From Margaritispora aquatica (taxonomy: Eukaryota; Ascomycota; Leotiomycetes; Helotiales; Discinellaceae): a stretch of 64,000 nt of DNA. Positions 24,751-34,612 of this stretch are shown here, in pieces. Numbering within the stretch: position 1 is the stretch's first letter; every line of letters begins with the position of its first letter. Location of the stretch: NCBI GenBank assembly GCA_007644065.1, contig VJWN01000004.1:1116001-1180000 (forward strand), read 5' to 3'. The notes beneath the pieces are model-generated. The model was not told the origin of the DNA. It was given only the letters and a program-made list of their open reading frames with translations, and did no database searches. Both the position numbers and the translations under genes were made by a program.

Positions 24751-26880
24751 ATGTTTACAGGTATATCTCCTCTATATCGACGGGAAGTAATCAACGAGCC
24801 TAGAAAAGACGACTAGATAACAATATACTATACTTAGCTAGGTTACGGAATGTAGCTAAAACAGATTAAAAGGTAACTATTAGGAACGAATAACTATAAG
24901 AGGCACTACGATAAAAAACACCCTAGAATACCTGTTACATTAGCACAAGCTACTACTCTAGTAACGGCTAATACTATAGTAAAGATACCGTTCTTCAAAA
25001 AGCCTCTATCGGAGTAGACGAAAGAGGAAACGTTTAGACGTATTCTACTTAAGTTTGTTATCAAGAACAACCTCTCTTTCTTACTTATAGAGCAACTAGA
25101 GACCAAAGCTCTATTTAGCTTCCTATAGCTAGTATACCCTAGGATTTCGAGTTATCTACTTAAGAAGGATCTCACTACTCGTTTCGAAGTTAGCTTTGAT
25201 TTGATCTTCTTAACTCTCTAATAACACGTTAATATAAGAGGAAGAATTACGCTAACAACAGATACGTAGGTAGAGAACAATAAGCTTGATTACATCGTAG
25301 TTACGGCGTATTACAGAACGATAGATAGAATCTCCGAATCTCTAATACTCGATATCGTCGAACTAGTCGAATCCTTACACACTAGTGTATATCTCTACAA
25401 AGAGCTTATCAAGGTTACAGACCGGTTCAAAATCACACACTCGATTATCTCCGTCACGCGTAACAACGCTAGTCCGAATAATACTATGCTAGAGGAGTTT
25501 AAGGATAAGATTATACACAGATACGTAGATCTCGAGGCTCGTAATCAAGTATACTAGTTCCTTAGATTTAACAGGCTAGAAGGAGACGTCCGTTGTGTAG
25601 CGTATATCTACAATATCGCGGTACAATTAGCTCTTAAAGCGATTAAGTTAAACCTTAACGAGCATCGCTATCATTATCTCTATTAAGCAAACCGCGTAGT
25701 TACTGTAGGCAATAAAGAGAGATCTTCGTTCTTCAAGTACCGTTCCTTAAGTATACTATTTCGTGTACGTAAAACGCCGAGAGTAAATCTAAAGGCATAG
25801 TGTAAGCTCCTAGGAATCAAGTTTCGAGAGCTACAATGCGATATACCTATACGTTAGAACTCCACAGATACTATATTAACGGTATTCCTTCTAATAATAC
25901 TAGTAATTAAGGTTATTCTTATTATATAAAATTAGGATATATTAGTACGTTAAAATCTAACGCTTACTGATAAAGATTAGAATACTCTATAAGAGATAGT
26001 AGTGTTTTTCGATATATTTCGTAGGCCTACAACTGCTTCGTAGGCTGATCACTACCCTACACTTCATAATACGGTCCTAGACTACCTATATATTATTCGA
26101 CAGCTCGATGTTTAGATTATCTAGGATAAGTAAGCTACACTTAAAATAGCTATCCGGGCCGCTAAAAGTATGATGTAAGAGTACTACTAGAAGTCGATGC
26201 GTACACGGTATTCCTTTGTTGTAACAATATACGATCCTCGCTATAAGCTAGCTCTTTTTGAGCATCTTTACGATACTGAAGGAGGTACTTAAGCGCCTAA
26301 CTTTAAGTTAGCTAAGGCGTATATACAACGCGTTTTCAGTGATTATATACGGCGAGAAGTAGCTATTCGCGAATTCTACCGTCAAGAAGCTAAGAATACT
26401 ACTATTAACGCCGACGAATTAGTAGACGAAGAAGCTATAATCAACCAACCACGAGGTAGAGAAGAGTAGAGAATTAACCCTTAGTATGGTTTTGCTAACT
26501 TTATAGCTAATCGTTAAGCTAGCGTTGTTCTAACTATAGGTATAATAGAGCTTGATCGGTAGCTTTCTATAGCTACACTTCGCGTAGATGTAACTATTAA
26601 GGAACAACGAGCTTTTATAACGAGTTAGCAATACGAGTTTCCTACGATATATAAAATAGCGCGCGACTACCTTGCTATTCCTACTATATCTACGCCTTTA
26701 GAGAGAGTGTTTAGTTAAGCTAGTAATCTAATCTCTACGAAACGAAATCGTATCTTAAGTAAGATGATTCGTTATGTTTTATGCTTAAGAAGTTAGGGAG
26801 TTTATATTACCGAAGAAAGAGAAGAGGATCGGTATAAGCTTAATGAAAATAGCGTTTAGGTTCTTGAGAATCAGGATTAA
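24751..26880 (+). pseudogene. hAT transposase relic with many RIP-type stop codons
   Basis: One frame of exactly 710 codons from the ATG at 24751 to the TAA at 26880 retains transposase character from end to end but is broken by many TAG and TAA codons. The N-terminus resembles a BED zinc finger (NNYKRHYDKKHP). The C-terminus is the hAT dimerisation domain: DYLAIPTISTPLERVFS, a stop, then ASNLISTKRNRILS, then LCLRSWGVY. Stops sit where Trp (TGG) or Gln (CAA/CAG) codons are expected, for example the position before ASNLIS and in KDD-stop-ITI, consistent with C-to-T change on either strand. No net frameshift is needed. The original start may lie farther upstream. Confidence 0.9.
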
Positions 26881-27104
26881 TAGTGGATTTTTATGTCCAG
26901 GCTTTGTATCATTTAGTGTTTTTCTCGTTTTAGCCAATTAGAATTCAGTATTTTCCTCGTTTCCCTACTAATAATATATGTGTCAAAAAGCTGGATTTAC
27001 CCGGATTTCGGAATTTTTGAACTAGTAATATCTAACCCGTAAAAAAATCGCCGGATAGATATCTAGCTCAAAAACTAACGGGTTGAGTGGGTTGACCCGG
27101 GCGA

Positions 27105-27117
27105 ATTTCGAACACTG
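27105..27117 (-). repeat. Right terminal inverted repeat of hAT element
   Basis: ATTTCGAACACTG, the exact inverse of the left end. Confidence 0.9.
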
Positions 27118-27125
27118 CTTCTATG
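27118..27125. repeat. Right target-site duplication of hAT element
   Basis: CTTCTATG; it differs from the left copy by one C-to-T change. Confidence 0.85.
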
Positions 27126-27640
27126 CTGAAAATGATTTATGATGGGAATGCAACGCAATGGCTGTGCAGCTTTAATGTTGAAGCCAAAATCATCATTTAT
27201 TAAGCGAGCGGTGATGAGGACGAGTTATCCCACTTTACGATAATTCATCAAGCTGCTGCAAGTTTTATACAAACCAACTCCTACTCTTACTTTCCGATAC
27301 AATCTAACTCCGAGGAACACTTCGGGGTTCGTCGGATAATTGAGGTCAGCTGAAGAACGGCGTTTATGATATCTACCTTCCTAACTAGGAGATCTTGTTA
27401 GTATGCTGACTGTGACCAAAGTGGCACTTGAACACAAAACTAGTGACTAGTGGTGCGAACTGATTAATCAGAGCGAGAGATTGAAGCAATGCTTTCGTAA
27501 CCTTTAAGAAGTCGCTAATCTACGAAAAGGTTACGAAAAGGTTACGGAAGCATTGCTGGTATAAATGAGGGCTTTCTCTCTTTCAGCAAGCCACAACCCC
27601 AAAGCTCTCACGATTTTCGAATTTACCGACAATCTCCATC
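27126..27640. other. Intergenic region upstream of GNAT gene, with hairpin
   Basis: The promoter of the GNAT gene. It holds a long inverted repeat (27485-27557) and a TATAAAT box at 27560. Nothing else seen. Confidence 0.6.
27485..27557. repeat. Inverted repeat, 21-bp arms
   Basis: Arms 27485-27505 and 27537-27557 are complementary at 20 of 21 positions (AGCAATGCTTTCGTAACC against GGTTACGGAAGCATTGCT). The spacer holds a partial second copy of the right arm (ACGAAAAGGTT). It ends 83 bp before the GNAT start codon and just before a TATAAAT motif, so it could be an operator, a transcribed hairpin or a miniature element. Confidence 0.85.
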
Positions 27641-28432
27641 ATGTCCTTCTCCGTCACAAGAGCAACGATCGAAGACATCCCAGGCATGATTGATGTCTGG
27701 TATGCATCTTTCAACAGTCCCGACGTCCTCAAAGTCTTTCCTGACACGCCAGTCGTTCGTGACAGCTGGTGCACTCCCACGTTTGTTAAGATGCTGAAGG
27801 ATCCCAAGACCATTGTCATGATCGTCACCCAAGAGTCGATGTCTGGTGCCAGGCCGCGTGTAGTCTCATACTCTGTATACCGCAAGCATGATGGTGGGCC
27901 GTTCGATCAGGACTGGCGCTCGAGATGGCCGGTGCCCGTTGTAGAGGGGATGAGCGAGGATGTTTTGGGACCGATGTTTTTTGATCCAATGGCGAGACAA
28001 CATGTTGCTGCTATGGGGGACAGGCCGCATTATTGTAAGTTGCTAGCCTGATTATGAGTTTTGAGGAAGTTCCAAGCTGATGACCCGTAGTCTTGGAGGC
28101 TTTGGGTACCCATGAGGATTTCAGGAAGAAAGGCTTGGGCGGTATGCTATTGCAGTGGGGATATGACGCTGCAGATCGGGAGGGGGTCGAGATGTATCTC
28201 GATGCGCAGAAGCTGGCGCAGCCGTTGTGTGAGTTATTCTTCTACCATGAGCCGCACTGAATTGAAATCTCCTACCTGAAGTATCCAAATTCGGAAGACT
28301 GGTCTCTTCACGTCTTCAAACCTGTTCGCTAACACTTCTATAGATGAGAAGTACGGATATGTTGTTCAGGACTATCGTGATCCCAAATCTGCCAGTGTAC
28401 CAATGAGGAGACCATTGAGTAGGCCAGCATAA
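27641..28432 (+). CDS. GNAT-family N-acetyltransferase
   Basis: A GCN5-related acetyltransferase that would move acetyl from acetyl-CoA to an amine; the substrate is unknown. Exons 27641-28034, 28091-28228 and 28344-28432 give 206 residues; the introns are 56 and 115 bp. The start TRATIEDIPGMIDVWYASF is the typical fungal GNAT N-terminus. The acetyl-CoA loop is the segment FLEALGTHEDFRKKGLGGML (the Arg-x-x-Gly-x-Gly/Ala motif appears as RKKGLGG). It is followed by GVEMYLDAQ and EKYGYVVQDY, the usual C-terminal strands. It is next to the hAT insertion but reads intact. Confidence 0.87.
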
Positions 28433-29021
28433 TCTTTGTACATATTAGTTGGGCTTTGGAGTATAAGTTTGAATAGATTGCTATGTATACATATCTTCTC
28501 TCGTTCTGCTTTCTCCGTTATTAGGGTTTAGCATGCCTCATAACCAAGGCCTGAAGCAAGCTTCCCCGGATCGACTATGGTGGGGGCGGGATGATGCATT
28601 AGTGCTCCTTACTGTAGTGTCGGGGAATCGAACTGCGGGGTTTGGACCCGCTTTAAGCTGGGTGCAGTGCTCGGTTCCAGAGAAGGCCTCTCACACCTCT
28701 CTACCTCATGAATAAGTCATAAAGTACTGTAACATTCTCCGGAAAACAGAGTTTGAAAAAAAAGGGTCTTGTGCTACTACTAACCCCACGATGTAGACCG
28801 ATGTCGGGAAGGTTCGATAAATAGTTTTTTTTCTTCTCACCATTCTTTCCTTTCTCTAACTTCAATATTCGTTTGATCTTGCTTACAGTTAACGATTTAG
28901 AAGTTATTATTCTACTTTGTTCTTATTCCTGCTAGTTTGTTGCTATACCTCGAGTTTACAAACATTGTTTTGATTATCTTTGAACGCTAGGTACTTTACT
29001 ACTTTGCAACCCACAACCACA
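28433..29021. other. Intergenic region upstream of 3-phosphoglycerate dehydrogenase
   Basis: About 590 bp of GNAT 3' flank and PGDH promoter with a long pyrimidine-rich leader (28830-29010). A T-loop-like string near 28622-28634 does not fold into a tRNA. Confidence 0.55.
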
Positions 29022-30725
29022 ATGGCTCCTTCAGCAATGCCTATTCACGATTCATCTCCTTCGACACCAATCCGTCCCAAGGTTCTCATTCCTGAGAAAG
29101 TATCTCCAGATGGCCTTGCCTTACTATCTCCACATTTTGAGATTCACCAGCCGAAGAACCTCTCTGCTGCCGACCTCATTTCGATTATCCCTTCATACCA
29201 AGCCTTGATTATTCGTTCCGAGACGAAAGTCACAGCTGAAGTCCTCGCAGCTGCTTCAAGTCTCAAGGTGGTTGCTCGAGCAGGCGTTGGAGTTGACAAT
29301 GTTGATGTCACGTCTGCCACACAACATGGTATTATTGTGGTTAACAGTCCAAGTGGAAATATTGTTGCAGCCGCAGAGCACACAATTGCACTCCTCATGA
29401 GTGTTGCCCGCAATGTGCCTGGTGGAGATCGAAGTTTGAGAAGTGGGGGTTGGGAGAGGAGCAAACTCGTTGGCACAGAGGTTGGAGGCAAGACACTTGG
29501 TGTAATTGGACTTGGCAAAGTAGGCCTGAAGGTTGCGAGAATGGGAATTGGTCTTGGAATGAAAGTCACTGCTATGGATCCCTACGCTTCACCCGAAATC
29601 GCTTCTTCCGCATCAGTGACTCTAGTGGGCAGTCTTGCGGAACTTCTACCCACAGTCGACTTCCTTACAATACATACACCGCTTATAGCTTCCACCCTGG
29701 ACTTGATCAGTACGGCTGAACTTGCAACCATGAAGCCAACAGCTAAGATCCTGAATGTCGCCCGTGGTGGTGTATACAACGAACAAGCGCTCCTTGAAGC
29801 TCTCGATTCTGGGACAATCGCCGGCGCTGGCCTGGATGTCTTCACTAGCGAACCACCAGCGCCAGGCTCAGCAGCCGAAGCTCTGTGCCGTCACCCAAAA
29901 GTTGTAGCAACACCTCATCTCGGCGCCTCCACAATCGAAGCCCAAGAAAACGTGTCTATGGATGTCTGCGCCCAAGTTCTAACCATTCTCCATGGCGGTC
30001 TCCCAACATCAGCCGTCAATGCCCCTATAATCCTACCTGAGGAATACCGCAAACTCCAGCCTTTCGTGAGACTGATTGAGAAAATGGGAAGCTTGTACAC
30101 CCAGCACTACTCCGGCAAAGGTCGTGCAGCCTCAAAGACATTCGAGCTGATCTACCAAGGTGAATTAGCCGGAATCAGCAACACCCGTCCTCTCTTTGCA
30201 GCTTTAGTCAAAGGCCTCACTTCTTCAATCTCGGCGCTGGGTGGCAGAGAAGTGAACATCGTCAACGCGAATCTGATCGCCAAACAAAAAGGCATAATCG
30301 TGAATGAAAAGCACATTCGTGAATCGGCCGATCTCGTCTACGCCTCTCTCGTCACTCTTCGAGCTGAGAATGGCAGGCAGACCATCTCTGGCTATGTCAG
30401 TGGGAAGAGCATCTACATCTCGCGAATCGACCGCTTCAACACATCGTTTGTCCCAGAAGGAACGCTGATCATGCTCAATAACTACGACGAGCCCGGGAAG
30501 ATCGGTGGCGTGGGTGGTATTTTGGGCAGACACGCCATCAACATCAAGTTCATGGGCGTGGCGAGTTTGGATGGTGCGGAGATCGAGAGTCCTGAAGGCA
30601 GCGGAGACGAGAAGGCCAATGAGGCGCTTATGATTTTGGGGGTCAAAGGCAATGTTGGCAAAGAGGTGCTGACTGAGTTAAAGGCACAGGAGGGTATTTT
30701 CGATGTTTCCGTCATCCATCTTTGA
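29022..30725 (+). CDS. D-3-phosphoglycerate dehydrogenase
   Basis: This enzyme catalyses the NAD-dependent oxidation of 3-phosphoglycerate to 3-phosphohydroxypyruvate, the first step of serine synthesis in the cytosol. A single exon of 567 residues is the long type I form. The substrate domain has LIIRSETKVT and ARAGVGVDNVD. The nucleotide-binding domain has GVIGLGKVGLKVA, followed by LNVARGGVYNEQAL (Arg) and TPHLGASTIEAQENV (His and Glu). The intervening ASB domain (about 330-470) is followed by a C-terminal ACT domain with MLNNYDEPGKIGGVGGIL. Preceding TTG codons extend the frame to 28980, but the first ATG is at 29022. It belongs to the animal/plant/bacillus-like long type rather than the yeast Ser3/Ser33 form, judging by the ASB region. 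Confidence 0.95.
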   Translation: MAPSAMPIHDSSPSTPIRPKVLIPEKVSPDGLALLSPHFEIHQPKNLSAADLISIIPSYQALIIRSETKVTAEVLAAASSLKVVARAGVGVDNVDVTSATQHGIIVVNSPSGNIVAAAEHTIALLMSVARNVPGGDRSLRSGGWERSKLVGTEVGGKTLGVIGLGKVGLKVARMGIGLGMKVTAMDPYASPEIASSASVTLVGSLAELLPTVDFLTIHTPLIASTLDLISTAELATMKPTAKILNVARGGVYNEQALLEALDSGTIAGAGLDVFTSEPPAPGSAAEALCRHPKVVATPHLGASTIEAQENVSMDVCAQVLTILHGGLPTSAVNAPIILPEEYRKLQPFVRLIEKMGSLYTQHYSGKGRAASKTFELIYQGELAGISNTRPLFAALVKGLTSSISALGGREVNIVNANLIAKQKGIIVNEKHIRESADLVYASLVTLRAENGRQTISGYVSGKSIYISRIDRFNTSFVPEGTLIMLNNYDEPGKIGGVGGILGRHAINIKFMGVASLDGAEIESPEGSGDEKANEALMILGVKGNVGKEVLTELKAQEGIFDVSVIHL

Positions 30726-31465
30726 AAGGTGAAATTGGTCTAGCGGTTTGGTAAAGGAGTCTGGTTCAATACGGGAAAGCATGGCAGTGTTTTGTGAAGT
30801 AAGCACGCCCACAAGAAGGACAAAATTTTCGTACGGAAATCATAATGAGATTAGCAATAAGAGCGAAAGTTTCAAAACTCGTATAATTCCTCCTTTTCAA
30901 ATGTGCACCTTATCAGATATTGAGAATATCATTAGCGGTAGTAAGAATTTCCATCTCGCTTACCAACGTTGCCATCAAGAAATTTTCGTTGCTGTATCTT
31001 GATTGCTATATTGTGAGTTGAAAGAAAGTACATTGGTATATAGGTACCGCGCGGCTTCGGCTTCGACTTGTAAGAGTACACATCACTCTCCGAGATCGCG
31101 GGTCCGAGGGGTGTTCACTCGAACACAATGTCTCTTTACCCCGCCATCCCGCAACACTGCAGCAAAACTAATGCGCCGGCGGAATCACCCACCATTCAGG
31201 AACACTTGCAAGAGTTGTATCTTCTGTTCGTCCCACGCTTTTCGTGGGGAAGATTTGTAAGTGACTAATGTTATACTGTGTAACTTAGTAACATATTTCG
31301 CTTGAGGGCGACTTATAAGTGATTCATGCACTGGCGCGGACTTGCACAAAGGAAATGTAGGATTAGACCAAGTTTCATATTTTTGACATTGAAAGCCTGC
31401 GCTTGTGCTATTAGTTACATTGATTTGTGACTTGTGTCGGAGCTAAGATGCTCGACTGGACTGTT
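30726..31465. other. Convergent intergenic region
   Basis: 3' flanks of PGDH and glyoxalase I, about 740 bp. Short frames at 30748-31260 have no protein character. Confidence 0.55.
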
Positions 31466-32593
31466 TTACCAGTTTGCGCGACCCTTCAGCTTCTCGTTTT
31501 GGATGACTTCGATCCAGTAGTTATCTGGATCCAAAATGAAAGCGACGTTCTTCATCCGGCCATCAGTGAGACGCTTCTTCCAGTTCACACCTAGATCTTC
31601 GAATCTCTTGCATGCTGCATCTAGATCATCAACTGAGACACCTTTTATGTTCGTTAGTATGGTTTAATAGGATATACAGGCAGAAGAGAGCTTACAGATG
31701 TGACCGAAGCCTTGAGGTTCATCATTTCCGTTGTGGTACTTGAATGAAGCATCTTCCTCAGTGCCATAGTTCCAGGTCAACTCAAGCAGGCCTTCCCGGT
31801 CGGCAGTAGTGTTGACACCATTTGGCGAAGAGGTTGGGACACCCTTCTCTCCTGGGTAGCCAAGGAAATACAAATTGAACTTCGCATCCTTGTGTTCGTT
31901 TGTGCGAAGCAGAGTCATGCCAAAGACTTCCTTGTAGAACTTGAGAGATTTCTCGTTGTCTTTAACTCTGATCATGGTGTGATTCATCCTGTATGTCTCA
32001 ACATCTGTTGTTGTGATGCCTTCGGTCTTGTCAACTGGGTTTTGACTAATAATCTCGACCCAGTACCCATCTGGGTCCAAGGCAAAGGCAATGTGCCGCA
32101 TGCGTCCGTCCGACAGCTTCTTCTGGAACTTGTAACCAGCATCCTCGATTTTTTGGCAGGCAGCTTGAATGTTGTCCACACTGATGCAGGTGTGTCCGAA
32201 GCCCTTATTGGGCTCCTTGTTTCCAGTCGACACAGCGTAGTTTGGATCGTTCTCAGTTCCGTAGTTGTGCGTCAATTCAATGAGCCCTTCGCGGTCCGAG
32301 AAATGATTGCCATGGGACACAGCTTTGGGGGAATCATAGCCCATGAAGTACAGGTCGAATTTGGCTTCCGACTGCTCGATCTTCCGGATCATCTTCATGC
32401 CAAGAAGTTCGTAGAATTCGACTAAAATTGTTAGACAAGGATTCTTCCCATTGGGGAGTATATACAGACCTGACTTCTTGGGGTCCTTCACTCGAATCCT
32501 GGGAATATATCAGCACCTTCCATGTTCCTTCTGGCTTAGTATGGAGTCGCACATCGAGTGATTAAACTTGTAGGTCTTCAAATCTGTAGACAT
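31466..32593 (-). CDS. glo1: Glyoxalase I (lactoylglutathione lyase), two-domain
   Basis: Glyoxalase I converts the hemithioacetal of methylglyoxal and glutathione to S-lactoylglutathione in the cytosol. Exons 32553-32593, 32470-32498, 31696-32421 and 31466-31641 give 323 residues, close to yeast Glo1 (326). The 29-base second exon and 41-base first exon are needed to recover the N-terminal HSMIRVKDPKKS strand. Two tandem VOC domains each keep their four metal ligands: His in NHSMIRVKD, Glu in GLIELTHN, His in GFGHTCISV and Glu in YWVEIIS in the first; NHTMIRVKD, GLLELTWN, GFGHICVSV and YWIEVIQ in the second. Both sites may therefore be active, as in yeast. The second intron starts GTCTGT, a weak donor. 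Confidence 0.95.
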
Positions 32594-33505
32594 GGTTGCG
32601 AATAGTCTGCTATTAGCTGTTCAGGTCTTTAAGTTAGCTGCTGCAGAGCTATCATTGGCGGGCAGTATGTTTTCTCATACCTGGGCCTGTAAAATTATAT
32701 CGAATCGTGTGTGGCTTAAAGCTTCTTTGTAGAAATCGCAAAGATTGCATGAAAGTCTCTAAGAGATGAAGAAAGTGATTGTAAGCAAATACAAGAAAGC
32801 AAACTTATGGATCGAGACACAGCGACGCTGGAAAGAGCTACCCCACCTCTGAATGTATGACGATTTGGAGATTGGCCGAGATGGTGAAGGTGGGAATTAT
32901 CCTACTGTACTACTATACCTATTCATCCGACCCTTACACCCGACTGGCGATGGCAATTGGTAGAAGCATTGATGTACAGCAGCAAAGAAGCAGATTTGGA
33001 GACGAAAATTGAAGAGAGGTTAATTGGTCACGATTGTAATGGCCATTTTCGAGGATTCCTTTACGGCAGACTCTACTTTGAATACTGTAAAATGACTTCT
33101 CTGTGCATCTCGCATCAGGCTCGAGACATCTATGTCGGAAAATCACGTAGCCAAATGAAAGATAATAGAAATAACAAACATAATACACGGTCAATAGAAG
33201 GTTTTTCTGCTAGACCTTGACTCCTAAAAGAATAGTTGTACGACGTGCCAGATGATGGAATCTTGTTACGGTAGGAAGGAGGACATTTTGTGTCTCGCTT
33301 CAATAATCCCAGATCATCCTAGAGGCCTTCATCCAACATCTCTGTGAACAATAATCCAGACAATCAAGCAGCTTTAAATCCGACAGAAGACCACCGATAG
33401 ATGCCATTGTAGGTCTGCCAAAATGATTGGAGCTTTCTTTAGCTCTCACTGATCTCTTCCAGCATACTGTCCCGGCCCCTCACTCTATCGCCTTTCCTAG
33501 ATCCA
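32594..33505. other. Divergent intergenic region between glyoxalase I and LAMTOR2-like genes
   Basis: About 910 bp holding both promoters. Frames here (for example 32934-33220) look random on both strands. Confidence 0.55.
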
Positions 33506-34210
33506 ATGTCGCAAACCATGTTGCTCACGAAACGTCTAACCACATTTCTGTCTCAAAATACTACTCCTCAATTACCTACACTACTGCTTCTCTCACCAAC
33601 TGGCAAGCTTCTGTCCAGCTCGTCTCCCTTATCCGCCTCTATATTGCGCACGCAGGCAACTCTCGCGTGCTCACTATGGAACCTCTACCAGCCCAGCGCG
33701 ACCTCACTCATTACATCTGCCTTGCCTCGAACAGCTTCGCATACAGATATGCGTAATCAGCCGCGGGGCTCTGAGTCTACAATATCGAGTACAACTACAG
33801 TGGCAGAGAATGAACTCAGCATAATCACTATCCAACTATCGCATGGCGTAATGGTCATACGCGCCCTGGCCTGCGGTCTGCTCTTCGTAGCAATTGGACC
33901 TACATCAACTGGCTCAAGTGCTCAACCAAGTCCTCATCTGCTGCAGGCACATCGGGCCAGTCTGGCAAACCAGATTAGCCCACCGTCGTCACCTCCTCCA
34001 CGATCCGACGATACAGTACGAGAAAGGGATATCTCGGCGGGCAGTCCACGAGGCTTTGGCTGCGGAGCCCCAAGCGAGGCTGGAAGCGTCAACAGTACCG
34101 GTGTGAGAGCTGGCAGTATAATGGGAGCAAGGAGACAAGCGGAGGAAGTGGGGAAGTGGTTAGATGGGCAACTAGAGGGCTTTGCTTTGGGTGCAGGCGA
34201 TGGACGATGA
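33506..34210 (+). CDS. LAMTOR2-like roadblock/LC7 protein (Ragulator/EGO candidate)
   Basis: LAMTOR2 is a roadblock-fold subunit of the Ragulator scaffold that anchors Rag GTPases and TORC1 at the vacuole/lysosome. A single exon gives 234 residues from the first ATG; the ATG at 33518 (MLLTKRLTTFLSQ) aligns best with the animal LAMTOR2 start. The first ~135 residues follow the family pattern: a start helix, TLLLLSPTGKLLSS, ILRTQATLACSLWNLY, and after an insertion of about 40 Ser/Thr-rich residues the strand ELSIITIQLSHGVMVIR followed by ALACGLLFVAIG. The C-terminal ~95 residues are an unusual Ser/Pro/Gly-rich extension ending in a short helix (ARRQAEEVGKWLDGQLEGF). The fold call is by motif recall, not a search. 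Confidence 0.65.
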   Translation: MSQTMLLTKRLTTFLSQNTTPQLPTLLLLSPTGKLLSSSSPLSASILRTQATLACSLWNLYQPSATSLITSALPRTASHTDMRNQPRGSESTISSTTTVAENELSIITIQLSHGVMVIRALACGLLFVAIGPTSTGSSAQPSPHLLQAHRASLANQISPPSSPPPRSDDTVRERDISAGSPRGFGCGAPSEAGSVNSTGVRAGSIMGARRQAEEVGKWLDGQLEGFALGAGDGR

Positions 34211-34612
34211 AATTGTTTGAGGTGGTCACGAAGACAAGAACAAGGAGATGATTATGCTCGAGCATCAAGAGAAAGCCAGGTTCAGCAACAAGAAAAGGTA
34301 ATGTTAAGCACAGGCGAAGTTGATGATTATGTGCTCAGGTGTTATAGGCTCTGCTTGCACACCTGGAAGTCGTGGCGTTAGGAGTTAAAAAGATACCATG
34401 TAGCATTTGAAAGAGACCTCACGTACCTTTATCTTTTGCATCTATCATTGCTTATTAAAACTTCCGTGTCCTCGTACATTATAGGACGATTGCTGGATCG
34501 ACTTAGACTGTCATTGAATTAGGCCTCCCATCACGTGCTTCTTAGGGCTGATCGAACCTCGAAGACAAAATGTACCCACCTTTCAATATTATCGTTGCTT
34601 TTACGATTCGCT
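34211..34612. other. Intergenic region before the HET gene
   Basis: About 400 bp; a CACGTG palindrome at 34532-34537 is the only motif noted. The upstream in-frame extension of the HET frame to 34535 starts with GTG, not ATG. Confidence 0.5.

Larger units (their letters stand above)
24244..27117 (+). mobile_element. hAT-superfamily DNA transposon, RIP-mutated, 2874 bp
   Basis: The element is bounded by perfect 13-bp terminal inverted repeats beginning CAGTGTTCGAAAT and flanked by an 8-bp duplication with one mismatch. Subterminal GGGTCGACCCGGGT repeats occur near 24257 and 24360, with C-to-T changed versions close to the right end. Base use shifts abruptly from the flanks: the body is rich in TA dinucleotides and poor in CA/TG, as expected after RIP. 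It carries one transposase relic on the plus strand. It lies between the GH28-like and GNAT genes without disrupting either. Confidence 0.93.

Noticed and set aside
28610..28700. Second tRNA-like string (AGTTCGATTCCCC on the minus strand)
   Set aside because: The T stem does not pair and there is no acceptor stem.
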